In this document: one piece after another, positions 1 to 8,831 of the stretch | How the letters are laid out: each line of letters opens with the position of its first letter | Position numbering within the stretch: the first letter of the stretch is position 1 | Assembly (NCBI RefSeq): GCF_001414055.1 | Contig: NZ_CP013002.1 | Span: 1,054,001-1,118,000, forward strand | DNA from: Caulobacter henricii | Lineage (GTDB): Bacteria; Pseudomonadota; Alphaproteobacteria; Caulobacterales; Caulobacteraceae | DNA length: 64,000 bases | Direction: 5' to 3' | The notes under the pieces: model-generated | The model's database searches: none | What the model was told of the DNA's origin: nothing | What the model saw: the letters and a program-made list of their open reading frames with translations, nothing else | Position numbers and translations under genes: made by a program

Positions 1-2
1 AC

Positions 3-62
3 GGGTTCGATACCTCGAGCCTGGAGAACGATCCGCGCGTGCTGGGCCCGGAAGCGTCCTGA
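3..62 (+). CDS. C-terminal end of an unidentified protein (cut by left edge)
   Basis: Frame 3 is open from the left edge and ends at a TGA at 60-62, giving a 19-residue tail that ends PEAS. The composition looks like coding sequence, but the piece is too short to name. It points toward the minus-strand hydratase gene, so the two are convergent. No terminator is evident between 63 and 135. Confidence 0.4.
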   Translation, partial: GFDTSSLENDPRVLGPEAS

Positions 63-135
63 GGATCAGGGTCCGGAGGCGGTCGATAAGCAGGTCGGAG
101 GCCTCGCGGATCAGCTGACTGCCACAGGCCTGGAT

Positions 136-954
136 CTAGGGCGCGAATTCCACCTGCGCGGTCATGGCCAGCCAGCCCTCGGCCGACTGTGCCCACAGCT
201 GCGCCCCGTCATCGATGTACCTGCCGCAGACCTCGAACGGCACGCCGTCGAACAGCGGCCGCAGGGCCCTGAACGAAAACCTCGTGACCGCGCGGCCCGG
301 CGGGACTGCCTCCAGCAGGCAGAGCGCGATCAGCGGGCCCTGCACCACCAGACCAGGATAGGCTTCGACTTCCACGGCATAGGGCCGGTCATAGTGGATG
401 CGGTGGGCATTGAAGGTGGCGGCCGAGAACCGCATTAACATCGTCGCGTCAGCCGTAACGGTCTTGCGCCAGTCGGCTGCATCGGGTGCGGCGGTAGGGG
501 CGGGCAGAGCCTCACCCGGGACCGGTGCCGGGCGATAGACGATGGTCTGGGTTTCGGCGACACGAAGAATGCCACCTTGCGAGATACGCCGTTCGACCTC
601 GACGAAGGTCAGCACGCCGCTTTGTCCGGTCTTCTCCTTGATCGCGGCGATTCGTTCGACCCACTCGGTCTCGGCACCGGCCAGGAGAGGGGCCTCGAAC
701 CGCAGGTCGGCCGCCGCGAACATCCGGCGCGGCGCGGCGACGGGTGGCATGAACCCGCCGCGCAGGGGGTGGCCGTCCGGACCGATCTGTGACTGCCGGG
801 GCGTCTCGACGGCGCAGGCCCAGTGCCAGGCCGGCGGGACCTGCAGCGGGACCTCAGGACGGTCGAGCACGGCCCCGAGGCGCGCCAGGTCGCCGGGTGC
901 CAGCGCCTCGACCCTGCGCCGTTCGCGGCCGATCCAGTCCGATATCTGCGCCAT
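136..954 (-). CDS. FAS1-like / MaoC dehydratase-domain protein (mesaconyl-C4-CoA hydratase-like)
   Basis: 272 aa from an ATG at 954-952 that overlaps the stop of the upstream acyl-CoA dehydrogenase gene (ATGA). The open frame extends further upstream but only inside that gene, so this start is preferred. The protein resembles the FAS1-like dehydratase family (hot-dog fold), whose members hydrate mesaconyl-C4-CoA, itaconyl-CoA or related enoyl-CoA esters. An N-terminal half with a PRRMFAA segment and a C-terminal MaoC-like half with an HRIHYD motif are visible; the last is the typical active-site stretch. Overlap with an acyl-CoA dehydrogenase argues for one pathway of branched or dicarboxylic acyl-CoA breakdown. 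The exact substrate cannot be read from sequence. Confidence 0.8.
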   Translation of the reverse strand: MAQISDWIGRERRRVEALAPGDLARLGAVLDRPEVPLQVPPAWHWACAVETPRQSQIGPDGHPLRGGFMPPVAAPRRMFAAADLRFEAPLLAGAETEWVERIAAIKEKTGQSGVLTFVEVERRISQGGILRVAETQTIVYRPAPVPGEALPAPTAAPDAADWRKTVTADATMLMRFSAATFNAHRIHYDRPYAVEVEAYPGLVVQGPLIALCLLEAVPPGRAVTRFSFRALRPLFDGVPFEVCGRYIDDGAQLWAQSAEGWLAMTAQVEFAP

Positions 955-2135
955 CAATAGGATCTCGGCAGGCCCAGAACGTGCTCGGCGACATAGGCCA
1001 GGATCATGTTGGTGGAGATCGGGGCCACCTGGTAGAGCCGCGTTTCGCGGAACTTGCGCTCGATGTCGTACTCTTCGGCGAAACCAAAACCTCCATGGGT
1101 CTGCAAGCACATGTCAGCGGCCGCCCAGCTGGCTTCAGAGGCCAGGAGCTTGGCGATATTGGCGTGCTCGCCGCAGGGCAGGCCCGCCTCATAGCGGGCG
1201 GCCGCATCATAGACGGTCAGCCGCGCCGCATGGCCCTGGGCATAGGCCCGGGCGATCGGGAACTGAACGCCCTGGTTTTGACCGATCGGCCGATTGAAGA
1301 CCCGCCGCTCATTGGCATAGTCACGCGCCTTGCCGATCAGCCAGCTGCTGTCACCCAGGCACTCGGCGGCGATCAGGATCCGCTCGGCGTTCATGCCGTC
1401 GAGGATATACTTGAAGCCTTTGCCCTCCTCGCCGATCAGGCTGTCGGCCGGGATCACCAGGTCGTCAAAGAAGATCTCGGTGGTGGCGTGGTTGAGCATG
1501 GTGGCGATCGGCTTGATCGTCAGGCCGTGGCCCCTTGCCGCCCGCATGTCGACCAGGAAGACCGACAGGCCCTCGCTCTTCTTGGCCACCTGCTCCTTGG
1601 GCGTCGTGCGGGCCAGTAGCACCATCAGGTCGGAGTGCTCGGCCCTGCTGGTCCAGACCTTTTGCCCCTTGATTACATAGGTGTTGCCCTCGCGGCGGGC
1701 GAAGGTGCTGATCGAGGTGGTGTCGGTGCCGGCGGTGGGCTCGGTGACACCAAAGGCCTGTAGCCGGATGGAGCCGTCGGCGACGGCCGGCAGCCATTGG
1801 GCCTTCTGCGCAGCGGATCCATGCCGAAGCACCGTGCCCATGGTGTACATCTGGGCGTGAAGCGCGGCGGCATTGCCGCCATTGGCATGGACCTCTTCGA
1901 GAATGGTCGCTGCCGCGGTCAGGCCAAGGCCGCTGCCGCCATAGGCTTCAGGAATCAGGACGCCCAGCAGGCCGGCTCGGGTCATGGCCTGGACGAAGTC
2001 GGTGGGATAGGCCTTCTCGCGATCCAGGCCGCGCCAGTAGCTGCCGGGAAAGTCGCGACACAGGGCTCGGACCGTGTCGCGCAGGGCCTCCAGCAGCTGG
2101 GGGTCGGTCGCTGTCGCGGCGGGGTTGGAACTCAT
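954..2135 (-). CDS. acyl-CoA dehydrogenase
   Basis: 393 aa, a usual length for the FAD-dependent acyl-CoA dehydrogenase family, which introduces an alpha-beta double bond in acyl-CoA esters and passes electrons to ETF. Typical segments are present in order: an N-terminal helical part with IPEAYGGSGLG, the FAD-binding beta-barrel with FGVTEPTAGTD and KVWTSRAEHSD, and a C-terminal helical part with RRVFNRPIGQNQ and QTHGGFGFAEEYDIER. It starts with ATG and its TGA overlaps the ATG of the hydratase-like gene, so dehydrogenation and hydration are probably consecutive steps in one operon. Substrate chain type is not determinable here. Confidence 0.93.
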   Translation of the reverse strand: MSSNPAATATDPQLLEALRDTVRALCRDFPGSYWRGLDREKAYPTDFVQAMTRAGLLGVLIPEAYGGSGLGLTAAATILEEVHANGGNAAALHAQMYTMGTVLRHGSAAQKAQWLPAVADGSIRLQAFGVTEPTAGTDTTSISTFARREGNTYVIKGQKVWTSRAEHSDLMVLLARTTPKEQVAKKSEGLSVFLVDMRAARGHGLTIKPIATMLNHATTEIFFDDLVIPADSLIGEEGKGFKYILDGMNAERILIAAECLGDSSWLIGKARDYANERRVFNRPIGQNQGVQFPIARAYAQGHAARLTVYDAAARYEAGLPCGEHANIAKLLASEASWAAADMCLQTHGGFGFAEEYDIERKFRETRLYQVAPISTNMILAYVAEHVLGLPRSY

Positions 2136-2277
2136 GATGCGGCCCTGGGCGAATCCATTCGGCGCGTCCGTATCGAACGCGCGTTTGGGATCAGCTTAGC
2201 GGCATTGGGCCAGACCGCGAGAGACTTGAGGCACCTCCCCCAAGGTCAAGGCGTCGATTGATGGCAGGCAAGGGGCT

Positions 2278-2748
2278 TCAGGCTGCGGCGGCCTTGGCCG
2301 CCTCGCGGGCCTTGGCGAGAATTCGGCCAAGCCCGTTGAGGATCGACGCCTGGTCAATCTCGGAGTCCAGCCGGCGATGCAACAGCCGCAGACTGGCGAT
2401 ATGGACCGATATGCCGGCCTTGGTGGTTGGATCGTTCGGCAAGGCCTCGTCCAGCAGTTCGCACAATGAACGTGCCGCGCGCTCGACCCCGCCAATCCGC
2501 TCGGCGAGCGAGAAATTGATGATGTCGCCCGAAAGCCGGTATAGCGTCGGAATATTGTCGACATCGAACGGGTTTGAAAGCTGCTCAAGCTCGGCCAGGG
2601 CCTCGTCGATCGAGCCCAGCAGGGGCTCGCGCAGGGTCTCAAGCGCCGCTTCGGCGCGTGCCAGGGCTTCCTGGGCATAGATGCCGCCCGGCTGGCTGAT
2701 CAGCTCGGCCAGTCGCGGCTTCATCCGGGTTCGCTTTACCTCGCTCAC
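2278..2748 (-). CDS. conserved all-helical protein paired with a response regulator
   Basis: 156 aa, beginning at a GTG that overlaps the stop of the upstream response-regulator gene (GTGA). The sequence is almost entirely predicted amphipathic helix, with an N-terminal SQPGGIYAQEALARAE segment and an Ala/Lys-rich C-terminus. It has no catalytic motif that I recognise. Small helical proteins of this kind accompany CheY-like regulators in Caulobacterales (the cheE-type gene is one comparison from memory), so a role as partner or output of the overlapping regulator is an inference. The translational coupling is directly visible. Confidence 0.8.
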   Translation of the reverse strand: MSEVKRTRMKPRLAELISQPGGIYAQEALARAEAALETLREPLLGSIDEALAELEQLSNPFDVDNIPTLYRLSGDIINFSLAERIGGVERAARSLCELLDEALPNDPTTKAGISVHIASLRLLHRRLDSEIDQASILNGLGRILAKAREAAKAAAA

Positions 2749-3323
2749 GCGGCGGTCCTTTGCGGTTTCACCAGCTGATCTAGTTCGGTCTGGCTTAGGT
2801 TTTGATCGGCGGCCTCACCGACCTCTGCTGCCTGGTCATCCCGACGGCGACCATCGGGATGCTCGAGCGGCGGACCGGTGTTTCGCCAGCGGCGGTCAGG
2901 CCCGACATAGACATCGCATTCAATGAAGGCCCGATCCGAGCGGGCGACCCAGAGAATGCGCTCAAGCATGACATGAGGCGAAACCGGCTTGGTGACGATG
3001 AAGCTGGCTCCGCAATCGCGGGCGCGGACCACATCGCGCATGGGCGTGTGGGCCGAAACCAGGATGACGGGCGTCTGGCGCAGGGTGTCGTTGGCCTGCC
3101 GCCTGAGCCAGTGAATCAGCTCGTAGCCATCGACATCCTTGATCTGGGCATCGGTGAAGATCAGATCGACGGGGCGCGCCTTGAGCTCGTCCTGGGCCTC
3201 GCGGCCGGTCTGAACACGGACAACATTGCGAAGGCCGAAGCCTGCCAGGACCGAAGCCAGGATGTCTTGCGCCTGACTACTGCTGTCCGCGATCAGGGCG
3301 CGGGCCTTCTCCAGGTTGATCAT
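2745..3323 (-). CDS. single-domain response regulator with Arg-rich C-terminal tail
   Basis: 192 aa from ATG at 3323; upstream in-frame ATGs at 3338 and 3362 are possible but have no better ribosome site. The receiver domain occupies roughly residues 8-128 with acidic D13, phosphoacceptor D58 (IFTDAQI), S90 and K112 all in place. There is no DNA-binding output domain. Instead a tail of about 60 residues carries GPDRR at 141-145 and a GRRR motif near 158. Arg-rich extensions on CheY-like proteins bind c-di-GMP in the Caulobacter Cle family (established for CleD), so this may be a c-di-GMP-responsive motility regulator; that part is inference. The GTG of the following helical-protein gene overlaps its stop. 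Confidence 0.87.
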   Translation of the reverse strand: MINLEKARALIADSSSQAQDILASVLAGFGLRNVVRVQTGREAQDELKARPVDLIFTDAQIKDVDGYELIHWLRRQANDTLRQTPVILVSAHTPMRDVVRARDCGASFIVTKPVSPHVMLERILWVARSDRAFIECDVYVGPDRRWRNTGPPLEHPDGRRRDDQAAEVGEAADQNLSQTELDQLVKPQRTAA

Positions 3324-3415
3324 GGTTGAAGGCAGCATGGCGGGCCCCGGGCGTCTCGGCAATTAGGCCCCACCCGGCTTAAGATATCCCCCAAAATCTG
3401 GGTAAACGATTGATA

Positions 3416-3429
3416 AGGATGCTCATCCT
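3416..3429. promoter_or_regulatory. short palindrome upstream of the response-regulator gene
   Basis: AGGATG-CT-CATCCT is a 6+6 bp perfect inverted repeat about 95 bp upstream of the response-regulator start, in the 3363-3491 intergenic stretch. It could be an operator, but it is short and no cognate regulator is known to me. Confidence 0.25.
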
Positions 3430-3491
3430 GGGTAGCGCCCGCCAGGAAAGGGCGAGGTCGACCACAAACACGGCCTCCGCTTAAGGCTTGT

Positions 3492-3800
3492 CTAGCCTGC
3501 GCCTGGTGGGCTCTGGGATGCCAGGGCTGCCGGACGGCGCAGGTCGCGCCAGCGCAGGGCGAGGCTCGTCATCAGCGCCAGACTGGCCAAGACGGTCGCC
3601 GGGCAGGCCGGGCAATGACCCGCCAGCACTGATAGATCCTGGGCACTGCTGCAGATCGGTCCCGCCAGCAGGCGCGGCGCTGCCTGCCACAGGGCGACGC
3701 CCCAGCTGAACACGGCGACTGCAGCCAGGGCGGTCTGGGTCTTGCCCCAGATCTGGGCGGTGAGGTCGGGCATCGGAGACTCCGGAAGACTGGTTGCCAT
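3492..3800 (-). CDS. small membrane protein with CPAC motif, divergent from ccoN
   Basis: 102 aa with start ATG at 3800 preceded by GGAGAG about 9 nt upstream. A second ATG at 3773 also has a GGAG site and would give a 93-aa protein. Two hydrophobic segments (about residues 25-45 and 70-88) flank a short loop containing SSAQDL and GHCPACP, so a CxxC pair sits near the second membrane segment. I do not recognise a named family. The gene is head-to-head with ccoN across a perfect FixK box centred at 3832.5. Class II spacing would put the RNA start near 3791, which fits the 3773 start better than 3800. A function in heme or copper handling for the cbb3 oxidase is conceivable but unproven. Confidence 0.7.
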   Translation of the reverse strand: MATSLPESPMPDLTAQIWGKTQTALAAVAVFSWGVALWQAAPRLLAGPICSSAQDLSVLAGHCPACPATVLASLALMTSLALRWRDLRRPAALASQSPPGAG

Positions 3801-3824
3801 CTCATTCAGCTCTCCAAACTCTGC

Positions 3825-3840
3825 TTTGATCCGGATCAAA
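3825..3840. promoter_or_regulatory. FixK/FNR box between the small membrane gene and ccoN
   Basis: TTTGATCCGGATCAAA is a perfect palindrome matching the FNR/FixK consensus TTGAT-N4-ATCAA at every position. Its centre is 62 bp before the ccoN ATG, the usual arrangement for oxygen-limitation activation of cbb3 operons. Being symmetric it could also serve the divergent small gene. Confidence 0.9.
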
Positions 3841-3894
3841 GTGGGACTGAACAGATCGTGGGAGGCAGGGCCAAGTTCGCTGAACGGAGTCCGA

Positions 3895-5544
3895 ATGTCC
3901 GCCCCGTCTCTCCCTGATACAGGCCCGCCCGCAGGGTCGGCCGCGTTACTCGCCTTCGCGATCGTCGGTGCCTTTCTCGCCATCATGGGGACGGGGCTCA
4001 GTCATGATCCGATCTTTCAGCTGCAGGCCGGCACCTTTGCCCTGGCTGCGGTTCTGACGGCCTTCATGCTCAATGCCGGACTGGCGTCGGGCAGTCTGCG
4101 GGACGAGCCGGACCGCTACAGCGACAATGTGATCAAGGCCGGGGTCATCGCCACCATGTTCTGGTGTGCGGCCGGCCTCGCCGTCGGGGTACTGATTGCC
4201 GCCCAGCTGTCCTGGCCGCGGATCTTCTATTTCCCTGAGCTCGGCTTCCTGAACTTCGGACGCCTGCGGCCCCTGCACACCTCGGCAGTGATCTTTGCCT
4301 TTGGCGGTAACGCCCTGATCGCCACCTCGTTCTGGGTCGTGCAGCGTACCTGCAAGGCCCGGCTGGCCGGGGGCATCGCGCCCTGGTTTGTGTTCTGGGG
4401 CTATCAGCTGTTCATCGTCATGGCCGCCACCGGCTATCTGATGGGCGCGACCCAGGGCAAGGAATACGCCGAGCCCGAATGGTACGTGGACATCTGGCTG
4501 ACCATTGTCTGGGTGGCCTATCTGCTGGTCTTCCTGGGCACGCTCTGGAAGCGCAAGGAGCCGCACATCTATGTGGCCAACTGGTTCTATCTGGCCTTCA
4601 TCGTCACCATCGCCCTGCTGCACCTGGTCAACAATGCCGGGGTTCCGGTCGGTCTGCTGAACCACAAGTCCTACGGGGTTTTCTCGGGCGTCCAGGATGC
4701 CCTGACCCAGTGGTGGTACGGGCACAATGCCGTCGGCTTCTTCCTGACCGCCGGCTTCCTGGCCATGATGTACTATTTCGTGCCCAAGCGCGTTCAGCGT
4801 CCGGTCTACAGCTATCGCCTGTCGATCGTGCACTTCTGGGCCCTGATCTTCATCTACATCTGGGCAGGCCCGCACCATCTCCACTACACGGCCCTGCCGC
4901 AGTGGGCCCAGACCCTGGGCATGACCTTCTCGATCATGCTGTGGATGCCCTCCTGGGGCGGCATGATCAACGGCCTGATGACCCTGTCGGGGGCCTGGGA
5001 CAAGCTGCGTACCGATCCGGTAGTGCGGATGATGGTTGTCTCGATCGCCTTCTACGGCATGAGCACCTTCGAAGGTCCGGTGATGTCGATCCGCGCAGTC
5101 AATGCGCTGAGCCACTACACCGACTGGACCATTGGTCACGTGCACTCCGGGGCCCTGGGCTGGGTCGGCTTCATCAGCTTCGGCGCGATCTACTGCCTGG
5201 TGCCCTGGCTGTGGAAGAAGAAGGAGATGTACTCGAACAAGCTGATCGAGTGGCACTTCTGGATCGCGACCACCGGGATCCTGCTCTACATCGCCGCGAT
5301 GTGGGTGTCGGGCATCATGGAAGGCCTGATGTGGCGCGAATACACGCCCCAGGGCTTCCTTGCCTACAGCTTCATCGAGACGGTCTCCGCCAAACACGTC
5401 GAGAACATCATCCGCACGCTTGGCGGCGCGATGTACCTCGCCGGTGCCGTAATCATGATCGTCAACATCTGGCGCACGATCCTGATGCCTTCCCAAGCCA
5501 CGTCTGAAGAGACGCCGGCCGCCCTCGCTCCTGCGATCGCCTGA
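3895..5544 (+). CDS. ccoN: cbb3-type cytochrome c oxidase subunit I
   Basis: 549 aa from ATG at 3895 with GGAG 6-10 nt upstream; the open frame begins earlier but runs through the FixK box. It is the catalytic heme-copper subunit that reduces oxygen to water at the inner membrane and pumps protons. About twelve membrane helices are visible. Conserved His positions appear in [12 protein letters not shown] (low-spin heme), YGHNAVGFF and HHLHYT (CuB), and HVHSGALGW (hemes b3 and b). First gene of ccoNOQPGHIS and under the FixK box just upstream. Confidence 0.98.
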   Translation: MSAPSLPDTGPPAGSAALLAFAIVGAFLAIMGTGLSHDPIFQLQAGTFALAAVLTAFMLNAGLASGSLRDEPDRYSDNVIKAGVIATMFWCAAGLAVGVLIAAQLSWPRIFYFPELGFLNFGRLRPLHTSAVIFAFGGNALIATSFWVVQRTCKARLAGGIAPWFVFWGYQLFIVMAATGYLMGATQGKEYAEPEWYVDIWLTIVWVAYLLVFLGTLWKRKEPHIYVANWFYLAFIVTIALLHLVNNAGVPVGLLNHKSYGVFSGVQDALTQWWYGHNAVGFFLTAGFLAMMYYFVPKRVQRPVYSYRLSIVHFWALIFIYIWAGPHHLHYTALPQWAQTLGMTFSIMLWMPSWGGMINGLMTLSGAWDKLRTDPVVRMMVVSIAFYGMSTFEGPVMSIRAVNALSHYTDWTIGHVHSGALGWVGFISFGAIYCLVPWLWKKKEMYSNKLIEWHFWIATTGILLYIAAMWVSGIMEGLMWREYTPQGFLAYSFIETVSAKHVENIIRTLGGAMYLAGAVIMIVNIWRTILMPSQATSEETPAALAPAIA

Positions 5545-5552
5545 GGTCCCTG

Positions 5553-6296
5553 ATGTCTGTCTGGAAACACCACGCCAAGTTCGAGCGGCATTCGCTGCTG
5601 CTCATCGTCGGCATCCTCGTGGTCGTCTCGATCGGCGGCCTCGTGGAAATCGCCCCGCTGTTCTGGCTTCAGAGCACGATCGAGAAGGTCAACGGCATGC
5701 GTCCCTACACGCCGCTCGAACTGGCCGGCCGGGACATCTATGTCCGCGAGGGCTGCTATCTCTGCCACTCGCAGATGATCCGCCCCCTGCGTGACGAGGT
5801 CGAGCGCTATGGCCATTACAGCCTTGCGGCCGAGAGCATGTATGACCACCCGTTCCAGTGGGGGTCCAAGCGAACGGGTCCCGATCTGGCCCGTGTCGGC
5901 GGCAAGTACTCCGACTCCTGGCACCGCGATCACATGACCGATCCCCGGTCGGTGGTGCCGGAATCGGTCATGCCGCCCTACAAGTTCCTGGCCGAGAAGG
6001 AGCTGGATTACAGCGATATCGCCGACAAGATGCAGACCCTGCACACGGTCGGCGTCCCCTATACGAAGGACCAGATCGCCAGCGCCAAGAAGGATCTCGA
6101 GGCCCAGGCCGATCCCTTCTCGACCGATGCGGTCGGGCTGCGCGGACGCTACGGCACCAAGGTGGTCAACCGCGACTTCGACGGTAATCCCGACAAGATC
6201 ACCGAGATGGATGCCGCCATCGCCTATCTCCAGATGCTCGGCACCCTGGTCGATTTCAAATCCTACAAGGCCCAGGCTCCGGAGAACCAGAGATGA
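5553..6296 (+). CDS. ccoO: cbb3-type cytochrome c oxidase subunit II (monoheme cytochrome c)
   Basis: 247 aa, starting 8 nt after ccoN. An N-terminal membrane anchor at about residues 15-38 ([19 protein letters not shown]) precedes a periplasmic cytochrome c domain with a single CYLCH heme site at about residues 68-72 and SQMIRP following it, as is typical for CcoO. Methionine in VMPPY is the likely axial ligand. It passes electrons from CcoP to CcoN. Its stop overlaps the ATG of ccoQ. Confidence 0.97.
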   Translation: MSVWKHHAKFERHSLLLIVGILVVVSIGGLVEIAPLFWLQSTIEKVNGMRPYTPLELAGRDIYVREGCYLCHSQMIRPLRDEVERYGHYSLAAESMYDHPFQWGSKRTGPDLARVGGKYSDSWHRDHMTDPRSVVPESVMPPYKFLAEKELDYSDIADKMQTLHTVGVPYTKDQIASAKKDLEAQADPFSTDAVGLRGRYGTKVVNRDFDGNPDKITEMDAAIAYLQMLGTLVDFKSYKAQAPENQR

Positions 6297-6460
6297 GCGG
6301 GCTCACCTACGAAACCGTGGCGCGGTTCGCCCAGCAGGCGGGGCTGATCTATTTCGGCCTGATCTTCCTGGCGGGCGTCGTCTACGCCCTGTGGCCTTCC
6401 AAGAAGGCGGAATTCCAGCATGCCGCGCGCATGCCGCTGGATGACGAGGAAATGCTCTGA
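6293..6460 (+). CDS. ccoQ: cbb3-type oxidase small subunit CcoQ
   Basis: 55 aa, starting at the ATG that overlaps the ccoO stop and ending in TGATG shared with ccoP. One membrane helix (about residues 17-33, [18 protein letters not shown]) is followed by a charged tail ending DDEEML. The length, single helix, WPSKKAEF motif and position between ccoO and ccoP fit CcoQ/FixQ, which stabilises the oxidase complex. Confidence 0.93.
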   Translation: MSGLTYETVARFAQQAGLIYFGLIFLAGVVYALWPSKKAEFQHAARMPLDDEEML

Positions 6461-7329
6461 TGGCGTCCGAACGCGAAACCGATGACGTCTCGGGCGTCGA
6501 AACCACCGGTCACGAGTGGGACGGCATCCGTGAACTCGACAATCCGCTGCCGCGCTGGTGGCTATGGACCTGGTACGGCACCATTGCCTTCGCAGTGGTC
6601 TACATGATCCTGATGCCCGCTTGGCCGGGCCTGCATGGTTACACCAAGGGCCTGTTGGGTCAGTCCGATCGGGCCAAAGTGACCAGCGATCTCGCGGCTC
6701 TCGATGTCCACCGGGGTGCCGGCGCGGCGATGATCCGAAAGGCCAGCCTCGCCCAGATCGAGAGCGATCCCCAGCTGCAGGCCTATGCCCAGCAGGTCGG
6801 TCAGTCCGTGTTCGGTGACAACTGCGCCACCTGTCACGGCATCGGCGGCACGGGCGGCAAGGGCTATCCCAATCTGCGCGACGATGTCTGGCTCTGGGGT
6901 GGTACGCTGGAGGATATCCAGCACACCATCACGGTCGGCATTCGCGCCGATCACCCCCAGACCCGGACCTCGCAGATGCCGGCCTTCGGTCGGGATCAGT
7001 TGCTGGAACCGGCGGCGATCAGCGACCTGACGGAATATGTGGTCAAGCTGTCGGGCCGACCTGCTGATGCCGGAGCCGTAGCACGCGCCGCACCAGTCTA
7101 TGCCAGCCAGTGCGTCGCCTGCCACGGTGCTGACGGTCGCGGCATGCCGTCGGTCGGTGCCCCGAACCTGACGGACAGCGAATGGCTCTACGGATCCGAC
7201 CGTGTTGCCATCCGGGGGCAGATCTTTGCCGGCACCGGCGGGGTCATGCCCACCTGGGGCAACCGCCTCAGCCCTGAGACCATCAAGGCCCTGTCGGTCT
7301 ATGTCCATGCCAATGCGGGCGGTCAGTAG
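6460..7329 (+). CDS. ccoP: cbb3-type cytochrome c oxidase subunit III (diheme cytochrome c)
   Basis: 289 aa. The cytosolic N-terminus contains HEWDGIRELDNPLPRWW, the conserved CcoP start, followed by one membrane helix at about residues 33-53. Two periplasmic cytochrome c domains carry CATCH at about residue 122 and CVACH at about 218, each with a downstream Met-Pro ligand region (QMPAF and VMPTW). It accepts electrons from soluble cytochrome c. The start overlaps the ccoQ stop by one base, so the four structural genes are translationally coupled. Confidence 0.98.
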   Translation: MASERETDDVSGVETTGHEWDGIRELDNPLPRWWLWTWYGTIAFAVVYMILMPAWPGLHGYTKGLLGQSDRAKVTSDLAALDVHRGAGAAMIRKASLAQIESDPQLQAYAQQVGQSVFGDNCATCHGIGGTGGKGYPNLRDDVWLWGGTLEDIQHTITVGIRADHPQTRTSQMPAFGRDQLLEPAAISDLTEYVVKLSGRPADAGAVARAAPVYASQCVACHGADGRGMPSVGAPNLTDSEWLYGSDRVAIRGQIFAGTGGVMPTWGNRLSPETIKALSVYVHANAGGQ

Positions 7330-7334
7330 GGCCC

Positions 7335-8831
7335 ATGCCCACCCTCATCGACAACACCCACCCAAAGCCTGAAGCCCGAACGACGGTCTCGGCCGCCGCT
7401 CGGGCCAAGGGCAAGGGCGACGCCAGGGGCGGACTCTACAAGCCGCGCGAGCCGATCTACCCCAAGCTGGTTTCTGGCCGCTGGCGGACGATCAAGTGGG
7501 CGCTGCTGATCGTCACCCTGGCGATCTATTACATCACGCCGTGGATCCGCTGGGCCCGTCCTGGCGATCTGCCGCAGCAGGCGGTGCTCGTCGATTTCGC
7601 CGGACGCCGCTTCTACTTCTTCGACATCCAGCTTTGGCCACAGGAAGTCTATATCTTCACGGGCCTGCTGGTGATCGCCGCCCTGGCCCTTTTCCTGGTC
7701 ACCGCCCTGTTTGGCCGGCTGTGGTGTGGCTATGCCTGTCCCCAGACGGTCTGGACGGATCTCTTCATCGTGGTCGAGCGGTTGTTCGAGGGCGACCGCA
7801 ATGCCCGCATGCGCCTCGACGCCCAGCCCCTGTCGTTCGACAAGGCCTGGCGCAAGACTGGCAAGCACCTGACCTGGCTGGGCATCGCCTTCGGCACCGG
7901 CGGAGCCTGGATCTTCTATTTCCATGACGCGCCGACCCTGATCCGAACCTTCTGGATCGGGCAGGGGGCCATGACCGCCTATGTCTCCTGCGCCCTGCTG
8001 ACCGCCACCACCTATGTCTTTGCCGGCTGGATGCGCGAGCAGGTCTGCACCTACATGTGCCCCTGGCCGCGGATCCAGGGGGCCATGCTCGACGAGCACT
8101 CCCTGCAGGTGGCCTATCTGCGCGACCGCGGTGAACCCCGCGGTGCCCACAAGAAGGGCCAGTCCTGGGAGGGCCGGGGCGACTGCATTGACTGTCAGCA
8201 GTGTGTCGTCGTCTGTCCGATGGGCATCGATATCCGTGACGGCAGCCAGCTGGAATGCATCAATTGCGGCCTCTGCGTCGACGCCTGTGACGATATCCTC
8301 GGCCGACTGGGGCGTCCCACAGGCCTCATTGCCTATGACACCGACTCTGCCGTCGCGGCCCGTGCCTGCGGTCAGAAGGCGGTCTACAGGCCAATCCGGC
8401 CCCGGACCATCTATTATGCCCTGGCCCTGGTCCTGGTGTCGGGCCTGACCCTGTGGGGCCTGATCACAAGGCCCCTGGCCGATGTCCATGTAATCCGCGA
8501 CCGCAACCCGATCTTCGTGCGCATGCACGACGGGGCGGTGCGCGATGGCTATACCCTGAAGATCGCCAACCGGACCTTCGAGGATCGTCAGTTCGAGGTC
8601 GCCTTCGCCGGCCTCGACGGCGCGCGCCTCAGCCAGCCGGGGCGGCCGGCGGGGTCCAGCGTTTCCATCCTGGTGCCTGCTGACGAGGTCGTCGCTGCAC
8701 GCGTCTTCGTGACCGTGCCGCCCGATGCCGACCGCCCGCACAGCCTTCCTGGTCGCTTTATCGTGCGCTCGGGCGAGATCCAGTCCGACGCCAAGACCGT
8801 CTTTCTTTCCGGAGCCGCGAATCCGAAATGA
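7335..8831 (+). CDS. ccoG: cytochrome c oxidase accessory protein CcoG (RdxA/FixG family)
   Basis: 498 aa, 5 nt after ccoP. An N-terminal soluble stretch leads into several membrane helices with CGYACPQTVWTDLF and CTYMCPWPRIQ motifs, then a double 4Fe-4S ferredoxin domain near residues 284-325 (CIDCQQCVVVCP and CINCGLCVDAC). A further helix and a periplasmic Ig-like C-terminus complete the family layout. CcoG supports copper delivery to the cbb3 oxidase, acting as a cupric reductase in studied members. The stop overlaps the ccoH start (ATGA). Confidence 0.97.
   Translation: MPTLIDNTHPKPEARTTVSAAARAKGKGDARGGLYKPREPIYPKLVSGRWRTIKWALLIVTLAIYYITPWIRWARPGDLPQQAVLVDFAGRRFYFFDIQLWPQEVYIFTGLLVIAALALFLVTALFGRLWCGYACPQTVWTDLFIVVERLFEGDRNARMRLDAQPLSFDKAWRKTGKHLTWLGIAFGTGGAWIFYFHDAPTLIRTFWIGQGAMTAYVSCALLTATTYVFAGWMREQVCTYMCPWPRIQGAMLDEHSLQVAYLRDRGEPRGAHKKGQSWEGRGDCIDCQQCVVVCPMGIDIRDGSQLECINCGLCVDACDDILGRLGRPTGLIAYDTDSAVAARACGQKAVYRPIRPRTIYYALALVLVSGLTLWGLITRPLADVHVIRDRNPIFVRMHDGAVRDGYTLKIANRTFEDRQFEVAFAGLDGARLSQPGRPAGSSVSILVPADEVVAARVFVTVPPDADRPHSLPGRFIVRSGEIQSDAKTVFLSGAANPK

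Noticed and set aside
3946-5496. 516-aa open frame on the minus strand opposite ccoN
   Set aside because: It is antisense to a certain gene, has the His/Gln/Asp/Gly-heavy composition of GC-rich antisense frames and no recognisable domain.
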